NCBI GenBank assembly: GCA_947095585.1
Contig: OX352761.1
Span: 59,016,832-59,080,831 of the forward strand
Reading direction: 5' to 3'
Source: Nephrocerus scutellatus
Lineage: Eukaryota; Arthropoda; Insecta; Diptera; Pipunculidae
Length of the DNA: 64,000 bases
Shown: in pieces, positions 56,150-64,000 of the stretch
Numbering within the stretch: the stretch's first letter is position 1
Layout: each line of letters opens with the position of its first letter
The notes under the pieces: generated by a model
Seen by the model: only the letters and a program-made list of their open reading frames with translations
Told to the model about the DNA's origin: nothing
Databases searched by the model: none
Program-made: the position numbers and the translations under genes

Positions 56150-57500
56150 GAATAAAATCGGGCCAATTTTTTAAAAAATTCTTTGGGAGCCCCCAACCCC
56201 GACCGGTGTGTATTAAATTTGAAGAAATCGGGCTAATTTTTAAAAAATTATATGGGAGCCCCTCGGCTCACTTCCAAATTTTTACAAAAAGCGCTGTCCA
56301 TAGGATTAAATATGTTTGTATAAAATTTAAGGAAAATCTGGGAATTTTTTAAAAACTTTGTATGGGGCCTTCCGACACCGAGCCCATATAATTCCAAAAT
56401 TTTTACAAAAAGTGTTGTCCATCGGAGATACACATGCGTATAAAATTTGAAGAAAATCGAGTACTTTTTTTATAAAATTCCAAATTTGTAGAAGAAGTGA
56501 TATCCATCGTCCATCCATCACTACAAAAATACAAAAAGTTTTGTACATCGGAGATACACAGGTTTTTAAAATTTGAATAAAACCGGGTTATTTTTTAAAA
56601 AAAAATTATATGTGCACCCCTCAGGCCCCGGAATTTTAATAGAAAAGGTTGTTATGGGAAACACATATGTGTGCAAAGTTTGAATAAAATCGGGCTTTAG
56701 GAATTGGGTTAACAATTGATCACAAGATTTGGTGTGGCCGCCAGCCACGGGCACGCGACGCAATTTTTTTTTGATACCCTACTAAATTTCCTCCTTACCG
56801 TTAAAGTAGTTTCACCTAAAAAAAAAAACAACCCATAAAAATTAAAAATTTTCATCTAAATTCTCTAATCGCAGAAATTGATATGGGAGCCCCTCGATCC
56901 TGGGCCTTTTTTTTTTATTGTAGGAGAAAATCATCGAAACAGACATTTGACATCAGATGTTAAAATTGAAAAAACTCAGATCATTTTATTCTGAGCACTT
57001 AGAGCACGCTCATACTCTGAGCAAATAAGAAACACGAACATTATCTTGAGAACTCTTTGACTGCTCTGAACTAATTTATGAAAACGCCAAATGACAGAAT
57101 ATTGTGAAAACTTGTTGTTCTATCTGTAAGTTGATATCGACAACAAAAAAAAAAACGACATCAATAAAAATACAATTCAGTAAATAAAAATGTAAGTTGA
57201 AGTAAGCATAAAACATGTATGTCTCGTTTCATTTGCTGGGTTCATTTGTGCGTGAGCTAAGATTTCTCACCAAAACCATGCAGCGCAGCCGACTGCGCAG
57301 CACACACCGCACACAGTCCATAAAGGGCGACGAATATCTGATGCCAGTATAGATATTTAAAAAATGTATAAGGGCCTTGCGGCCGAACCCGGAACCCGAT
57401 CACTACCAAAAAGTATTGTTTATTGGGTATACACATGTGTGTAAAATTTCAATAAAATCGGGCCATGGGAAGTGGGTTAAAAATTGATCGCAAGAATCCA
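56150..57500 (-). repeat. Satellite-like family B, inverted copies
   Basis: Units with AAATTTGAAGAAATCGGGCT, TTTTTAAAAAATTATATGGG, AGCCCC and CCATCGGAGATACACATG are the reverse complement of the 8501-9529 family. Main block 56150-56720 with about five units, and one more unit at about 57360-57480. The stretch 56850-57350 between them shows no recognised feature. Confidence 0.75.
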
Positions 57501-57699
57501 CGACAGACGACCGCCGACCCACGGGCAATTGAAGTTAATATAGAGAATTTAAAAATGAAGAATCAGAAGAAAGATCAGAAACTAATTCTAAGTGTACAGC
57601 TTTTGATGTAAAACAAACGAACATAGCTGTATGATTTTACTTGTGGTCTTCCACGGATTTTGATGCGACAACGTCATACTACATACTACGCGTTACGTC

Positions 57700-57815
57700 A
57701 CACTTTTAATAGTTTTTTGGCCTCTGTTATGTCATGTTTTTAACAATTTTTTCTTTCTTTTAACAGTTTTTGGTCCTATGTTATGTCACTTTTTTAGCAG
57801 TTTTTTTTTCTCTGT
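57700..57815. repeat. Short tandem repeat of TTTTAACAGTTTTTGGTCCTA type
   Basis: About three degenerate units of 50-60 bp, each with TCTGTTATGTCA or CTATGTTATGTCAC and TTTTAACAGTTTTT variants. No known role. Confidence 0.5.
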
Positions 57816-57827
57816 TTCGAATTCGGG

Positions 57828-59840
57828 AACAAAGTAATTTCTCAAGCGATTCACATGATACAGCAAGCAAGTAGCTGCTAGTTCGGCTATTCGCCTTAAT
57901 GCTATCTCACAGTGGACTAGAAATAAAATCGGTCACTCCTCTTTCCTGAATTTAGTCAGGATCCCAGACAGCATAGACTAGACCATTCCGCAATTCCATT
58001 TCAACAAAAACTTTAAGTCACAGATGATTCTGGGACGAAGACGCCTACCTGGAAGATGAACACATTCATTTTTACACAGACGGGTCAAAAACTGATGACG
58101 GAGTCGGCGGATGTGTTTTCTCACAAAAGCTTCTCACATCTTAGCCTCTCTTTCCGTCTTCCAAATCACTGTAGTGTTTTCCAGGCTGAAATTATGGCAA
58201 TCAGTGAAGCCTTGTCTTGACTAAAGAGAAACGTCATATCCGCTAAGGATATCCGTATATTCTCGGATAGCCAAGCTGCACTGAAATCCCTGGAACTAGT
58301 CTCCACAAGTTTAATTTTAGACCTTAACTGCCGTCCATTTCTCGTGGAGATGGCGTAGCAGTTCAATGTCCACCTATGTTGAGTGCCGGGCGACAGACAC
58401 ATTCCGGCATGCAGCAACTGGGAGTCTTCTCGAATGACTTCTGCAGAAGCTGCATGGATGAGGAGGAGGAAGAGACCATCGTCCTCTGTACTTGTCTAAA
58501 ACTCTCCCAATGGCGCAAACTCCATATAGGAGATTTCTTCTACAACGACACTAATGATTTCATCAACATTGACATTGGTAGTATCCTACGAAGCTCTAAT
58601 TGGTTGATCGAGTAGGTGGAAAAAATTCTTTCTGATCCGTGTGGTATCACAATGGACCATTACCGCTCTAAGTGTGTCGGTTCCACTGACAGCCACCTTA
58701 ACCTAACCTATCCACATGATATTCGGTATGTAGGACTAAGATGCGACTATAAGAATTATTCCTATGAAAATTCTAGAATATGGTCATTATGGTCTTATGT
58801 TGCTATAGCGATTCTGGGATATTTGTCATTGGAAACTGAATTTTCGGGAACAAAGCAATTTCTCAAGCGATTCGTATGAAATTCGGTATGTAGGACTAAG
58901 ATGTGACTATAAGACTTGTTCCTATGGCTATTCTGGAATATGGTCATTATGTTCTGGAATTTCGGGAACAAAGCAATTTCTCAAGCGGTTCGCATGAAAT
59001 TCGGTTTTTAGGACTAAGATGCGACTATAAGAATTGTTCCTATGAAAATTCTAGAATATGGTCATTATGGTCTGGAATTTCGGGAACAAGACTTGTTCCT
59101 ATGGCAATTCTGGAATATGGTCATTATGGTCTGGAATTTCGGGAACAAAGTAATTTCTCAAGCGATTCGTATGAAATTCGGTATGTAGGACTAAGATGCG
59201 ACTATAGACTTGTTCATATGGCAATTCTGGAATATGGTTATTATTGTCTGGAACTTTGGTATGTAGGACTAAGATGCAACTATAAAACTTAGTCCTGTGG
59301 AAATTCTGCAATATGGTCATTGTGGTCTGGAATTTCGGAAACAAAGCAATTTCTCAAGCGATTCGTATAAAATTCGGTATGAAGGACTAAGATGGGACTA
59401 TAAGACTTGTTCCTATGGCAATTCTGGAATATGGTTATTATAGTCTGGAATTTCGGTATGTAGGACTAAGATGCAACTATAAGACTTGTTCCAAAGCAAA
59501 GCAATTTCTCTAGCGATTCGAAGGAAAATTGGTATGAAGGACTAAGATGGGACTATAAGACTTGTTCCTATTTCTAAAGCAATTCGCATGATATTCGGTA
59601 TGAAGGACTAAGATGGGACTATAAGACTTGTTCCTATGGCAATTCTGGAATATGGTTATTATGGTCTGGAATTTCGATTTGTAGGACTAAGATGCAACTA
59701 TAAGACTTGTTCCTATGGAAATTTAGGAATGTAGTCATTTAGCAATTTTTCAAGCGATTCGCATGCAATTCGGTATGTAGGACTAAGATGCGACTATAAG
59801 CCTTGTTCCTATGGCAATTCTGGAATATGGTCATCTTTCA
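57828..59840. repeat. Minisatellite of about 105-120 bp, split by an insertion
   Basis: The unit contains GGTATGTAGGACTAAGATGC, GACTATAAGACTTGTTCCTA, TGGCAATTCTGGAATATGGT, CATTATGGTCTGGAATTTCG and GGAACAAAGCAATTTCTCAA. Around ten irregular units with partial deletions lie at 58722-59840. A partial unit at 57828-57860 is separated from them by the retroelement fragment. Short ORFs here are repeat artefacts. Confidence 0.85.
57861..58712 (+). mobile_element. 5'-truncated non-LTR fragment with RNase H, 9-bp TSD
   Basis: CACATGATA at 57852-57860 and 58713-58721 brackets 852 bp lying inside the minisatellite. Plus-strand frames give HIHFYTDGSKTDDGVGGCVF, VFQAEIMAISEAL, IRIFSDSQAALKSL and a finger-like CRSCMDEEEEETIVLCTC. 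These are the RNase H and C-terminal end of an I/LOA-like ORF2. Frameshifts break it. The 3' end is CCTTAACCTAACCTATC, with no poly(A). Confidence 0.75.
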
Positions 59841-60973
59841 CAAGCTGAGGGAGATGGTTAAATCAGCAAATAACTCAATATCCCTTTTCCTTGCGGTGTT
59901 GTAAAGCCTGTGTGGTGATTTCTTCGTTTGTATGTAAAATAATTTTTTTTATTTTCCTTTTGTTACATTGGCAGCTACATTTGGTAATTTGAAGTACATT
60001 GTTTCTTTTTAATAATACAATTTATTGCAAATAAAAATCATATTCAGTTTATGTAATGTTAAAATGTATTGACACCTTAATGTGTCAAAGTAGAAAAAAA
60101 CAATAATGCAATTTCGTCTCTTTATGCTAGTGTCAAAACCCGACGATGAAATGAGCGAATACAATGAAAATGTATGCTTCGCCCATAGTAGCGTTTGCAA
60201 TAGTTTCGTTGACTTTGGCAATCGATTAGATGTACGCTGGCGGGCCAAAAGCCGTTGTTGATAACTTAAAGACAGAAATGCTCGCAAAAATCGTAGAACT
60301 CCGGAACATACATTTAGAATAGCCTTCCATTTTTCCTTGCACTCATTACCAAAAATTAAAATACATACTAAAAAAATTATTTCAAACGACAGATAGTCAA
60401 GGTGACAAAATTACATTATGGTCGAATGAGAAACTTTAGAAACTTTGAAAAGTATTTCGTCGGATTTTTACTTTAACGTAAGGGGGCGAAATTGCATTAT
60501 AGTTGAGCCTTAACTTTGTTCTCTTCCTTAATATTCGCCGACATACACGGAGGTGTATGATTTTTGCTCTTCGTCATTTTTTCATGACGACAAGTCACAT
60601 AATTGTATCCAAAGCAGCTTCCAGCACTACTACGCCATTTATTTTTTGCAGTCGAATAAATTTCGTGAATGCAAAGCATTGTTTTCCATCAAACATCATC
60701 ATCAAGTTTAAACGCCAATAGACGACAACTAATGCTAAAAATACATTTCATTCTTTTGGACCAGTTTACCAATCAAATTATTAATCATCTTCAACTTGAA
60801 TTCAATTCTTTTTTGAGTGCTATCCTTGGATCATTAATAAATACTTGTAAGTATTTTAAATATTCCTTTTGCATCTGCCAATAGTGTTTTTTGCATTTAA
60901 TAAAGAATTGCCGCATCGAGTTAGTGTAGTTTTATATTTTCAAATTTTAAAAATATTATTTTTTAAATAAAAC
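59841..60973. other. Unassigned sequence left of the Gypsy gag
   Basis: A 5' LTR would be expected in this interval, but I cannot define termini or a primer-binding site. No host exon recognised. Confidence 0.3.
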
Positions 60974-62807
60974 ATGACCGACGAAAGTGCCACAACTGTT
61001 CCACCTCCTTCGGTGGGTCGCGATTTTAATGATGAAGATACAACAATTGCAATTATCGTTTCGATGTTAAACGTATTGATTGAATCAAAAATTCGAAATT
61101 ATCAAAACAATAAAGTCGCACCATAGGGTTCTAGTACTAAAGCTAAAAAATTAACAGCAACCGATTTCAATTATTCGGAAAGTAAACGTTTTGTTAATCA
61201 CGTAACTTTTAAACCACCGCAACCATTGTTTTCGCAGAATCCAGCTGTTTGGTTTAGCATCCTCGAGCAACAATTTAATGTTGCTAATATTAAATTAGAA
61301 TCAACAATGTATTCGCATGCCGTGGGGGCGTTAGATTCGAGATTGCATAATCAGTTTGCGGGCCTGATTCTTCGTAACAAGGGTAATAAACTATATCCAG
61401 TTTTTAAAGATGAAATAATTCGCGTTTTTGGCGAATCCGGAAAGGCCAAACTGAATAATTTATTACATAAATTATCATTATGAGATCGGAAACCTTCCCA
61501 ACTGCTGAGTGAATTTAGACTTAATTCTGGTAATGTTTTTAATGAAAAGACAATCCAACAGTTGTGGATGAAACGTCATCCCCAGCAAGTTCAGGTGGTC
61601 CTTACCCCTTTTAAGAATTATGTTTCAATAGCGGTTTTCGCTGAACGTGCTGATAACGTTATGGAAACTTTATAACAAATATATATTTGTACCGTTGATG
61701 CTTTTTACACTGCATCTAAATCTAAATCATCTCTGGTTGGTGTTTCTTCAAATTCTCCCTGTTTAGATTCCAACTCTAATAGACTAGCACTATCTGAGCA
61801 GATTTCCGATTTGAATTGAAAAAGGCCAAACTGAATAATTTATTACATAAATTATCATTATGAGATCGGAAACCTTCCCAACTGCTGAGTGAATTTAGAC
61901 TTAATTCTGGTAATGTTTTTAATGAAAAGACAATCCAACAGTTGTGGATGAAACGTCATCCCCAGCAAGTTCAGGTGGTCCTTACCCCTTTTAAGAATTA
62001 TGTTTCAATAGCGGTTTTCGCTGAACGTGCTGATAACGTTATGGAAACTTTATAACAAATATATATTTGTACCGTTGATGCTTTTTACACTGCATCTAAA
62101 TCTAAATAATCTCTGGTTGGTGTTTCTTCAAATTCTCCCTGTTTAGATTCCAACTCCAATAGACTAGCACTATCTGAGCAGATTTCCGATTTGAATTGAA
62201 AAAGGCCAAACTGAATAATTTATTACATAAATTATCATTATGAGATCGGAAACCTTCCCAACTGCTGAGTGAATTTAGACTTAATTCTGGTAATGTTTTT
62301 AATGAAAAGACAATCCAACAGTTGTGGATGAAACGTCATCCCCAGCAAGTTCAGGTGGTCCTTACCCCTTTTAAGAATTATGTTTCAATAGCGGTTTTCG
62401 CTGAACGTGCTGATAACGTTATGGAAACTTTATAACAAATATATATTTGTACCGTTGATGCTTTTTACACGCATCTAAATCTAAATCATCTCTGGTTGGT
62501 GTTTCTTCAAATTCTCCCTGTTTAGATTCCAACTCCAATAGCACTATCTGAGCAGATTTCCGATTTGAAATCACAAATGAATAATCTTATGGCAATTGTA
62601 AATTCCAATGCAAATTCACGCTTCAGATCAAGATCTGGTAGTAGAAACTCGGACAGATCATCATCAACCGGTAGTCCAATGCCAAAACGTGAAGACTGTT
62701 GGTATCATTACAAATTCGGCAACAAAGCATTAAAATGCGTTCACGGCTGTAAACATTTTTCTGAATTTTCAGCTAAAAGTAATTCTGTTGGTTCAAAAAA
62801 CCAGTAA
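60974..62807 (+). pseudogene. Gypsy gag with stops and triplicated segment
   Basis: An ATG at 60974 opens a short acidic N-terminus ending in TAG at about 61124. The frame resumes with FSQNPAVWFSILEQQFNVAN and HAVGALDSRLHNQF, the usual arthropod Gypsy gag pattern. It stops at TGA after LLHKLSL (61483); the following frame has DRKPSQLLSEFRLNSG and WMKRHPQQVQVVL. After the repeats, 62565-62807 carries a low-complexity SRSGSRNSDRSSS stretch and the modified knuckle CWYHYKFGNKALKCVHGC. Confidence 0.82.
61441..62571 (+). repeat. Three tandem copies of a 380-bp gag segment
   Basis: AAAGGCCAAACTGAATAATT occurs at 61441, 61821 and 62201, a strict 380-bp period. The third copy ends near 62568 and is a few bases shorter (small losses near 62471 and 62541). 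All three share the TGA and TAA stops. Confidence 0.95.
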
Positions 62808-63142
62808 TAGTTCATCAATATTCGACGACGACTATTGATGAACAATCTTCAAATCGCCTCGTCATTCGTAAACACTTTACTAAAATTAATTTTTTAATTG
62901 ATACTGGTGCTGACGTTTCAGTGATTCCTCTGAAGTTAGCCCAAATTAAACCAGTTACTTCTTCTTTCAAATGATTTGCTGCCAATGGAACACCTATTTC
63001 TGCTTACGGCACAACATTTTTGAATTTAAATATTGGACTGCGCCGCAATTTCACCTAGGAGTTTATAATAGCCGATGTATCAATTCCCATTATAGATATT
63101 CAAAGACAGAGGCTCATTGATCCATCAACCTCTCGGTTTACT
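62808..63142 (+). pseudogene. Gypsy protease
   Basis: NFLIDTGADVSVIPLKLAQI contains the aspartic protease DTGA motif. A TGA follows shortly (about 62973), then ANGTPISAYGT and [10 protein letters not shown] continue the fold in the same general region. It would process the polyprotein; here it is broken. Confidence 0.8.
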
Positions 63143-64000
63143 ATGGGAAATATTTCTTTACATCAAGAAACCTCTCTTTCATTTATTAATAAAACCGTTT
63201 TACCGTTGGAAATTCAAAATTTATTATCAAAATTTCCAGAAATCACGAACCGGAACACCGCTTCAACTAAAGTGAAGCATAATGTGTTTCAGTACTTGGA
63301 AACTATCAGTGCACCTGTGTCTTGTAAAACTCGTCGTTTGGCTCCTGACAAATTTAGGATTGCCAAAGCAGAATTCACAACAATGATAGCCTTAGGTATT
63401 TGTAGACCTAGTAGCAGTTCTTGGTCAAGCCCATTACATCTTTTTAAGAAGAAAAATGGAGACTGGAGACCTTGCGGTGATTACCGTGCATTAAACAAGA
63501 TTACAGTTTCAGATAGATATCCCATTCCTCATCTACAAGATTTTTCACATCAGTTAGAAGGGTGCAAAATTTTCTCTTCATTAGATCTAATTCAGGCTTA
63601 CCACCAAATTCCGATTAATCCAGATGATATTCCAAAAACTGCCATTTCTACCCCAATTGGTCTTTTTGAATTTTCCAAGATGACTTTTGGACTTAGAAAT
63701 GCCGCTCAATCTTTTCAGAGACTGATGCATTCTGTGCTATTCGGATTACATTTTTTTTATGTGTAAATTTTTGCTATGTGTACTTGGATGACATTTTAGT
63801 TGCCTCAAATTCTCTGGAGGAACATTTAAAACATCTTCAGGTTATTTTTCAAAAACTTTCCGAGAACTTAGAAAAATGCGTTTTAGCTGAATCCGAAATT
63901 AAATTTTTAGGACACATGGTGTCTGAACATGGTATATTTCCTGATCCGGAACGTGTCCGAGCTATCAGTAACTTCGAACGTCCAAATACAGTCAAGCAAC
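63143..64000 (+). pseudogene. Gypsy reverse transcriptase, frame-broken and cut by the window edge
   Basis: 63143-63766 holds [43 protein letters not shown] and [14 protein letters not shown] (motif A). [20 protein letters not shown] (motif B) follows. The frame stops at TAA 63764-63766 just before motif C. Motif C then appears in another frame (YLDDILVAS at about 63780), followed by KFLGHMVSEHGIFPDP. The break looks like a short imperfect duplication around TTTTTATGTGTAAATTTTTG. Confidence 0.87.

Larger units (their letters stand above)
60974..64000 (+). mobile_element. Ty3/Gypsy LTR retrotransposon, 5' part, defective
   Basis: Gag, zinc-knuckle region, protease and reverse transcriptase in Gypsy order, continuing past the window edge. 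Stops in gag, a triplicated gag segment and an RT frame break show it is not functional. Confidence 0.88.

Noticed and set aside
58690..58712. True telomeric repeat tract
   Set aside because: Only two to three imperfect CCTAA-like units at the 3' end of a retroelement fragment; too short for a telomere.
58616..59292. ORFs over the 58.7-59.8 kb minisatellite
   Set aside because: Repeated peptide RxVPMAILEYGHYGLEFR-type patterns follow the DNA repeat; no known domain.
1..64000. tRNA, rRNA or other structured RNA genes
   Set aside because: None recognised by eye; a covariance-model scan would be the proper test.

Overview
The window is a transposon-choked stretch of an AT-rich eukaryotic genome, almost certainly an insect. 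The only host gene I can identify is on the minus strand. It is the C-terminal catalytic part of a fat facets / USP9X-type ubiquitin hydrolase, in six exons at 55819-55504, 12044-11891, 11807-11657, 11589-11281, 11221-11110 and 10839-10730. All six have GT/AG boundaries and their phases chain correctly. The first and second exons join protein that is contiguous in this family, so one intron of about 43.5 kb separates them. Gene parts upstream of 55819 and downstream of 10730 were not found, so both flanking introns reach at least to, or beyond, the window edges. The exact insect order cannot be fixed from the sequence.

Left region (1-10.7 kb): the end of a non-LTR ORF with a poly(A) tail; a plus-strand Helitron helicase remnant with a recognisable Helitron 3' end at 2760; and a minus-strand Helitron Rep/N-terminal remnant (2866-6400). 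That Rep remnant is interrupted by two non-LTR insertions, one with a 13-bp target duplication. Then come two degenerate satellite-like families (6.8-8.5 and 8.5-9.5 kb), each carrying one copy of a short foldback element with its own 8-9 bp target duplication.

Centre (12.0-45.7 kb, inside the giant intron): a long hairpin, a G-poor minisatellite (12.64-14.1 kb), then the main structure. A BEL/Pao retrotransposon was hit by a Jockey-type non-LTR element (10-bp duplication TACGAGTTGA). The composite BEL-Jockey-BEL segment was then tandemly amplified into five head-to-tail units of 4.9-6.2 kb (14752-43866) with identical junctions. The units share inactivating lesions, so they were amplified as DNA and not by retrotransposition, and they are mosaics of each other.

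Right region (45.7-64 kb): an RTE-like remnant (+), a Jockey-like element (-), a fairly complete LOA/I-type element (-) with a (TAA)n tail, an R1-like remnant (+), the first faf exon of the window, and an inverted counterpart of the left satellite family. These are followed by a roughly 110-bp minisatellite split by a retroelement fragment, and the 5' part of a Ty3/Gypsy element with a triplicated 380-bp gag segment. No RNA genes, CRISPR arrays or bacterial features were seen. All mobile elements appear defective.
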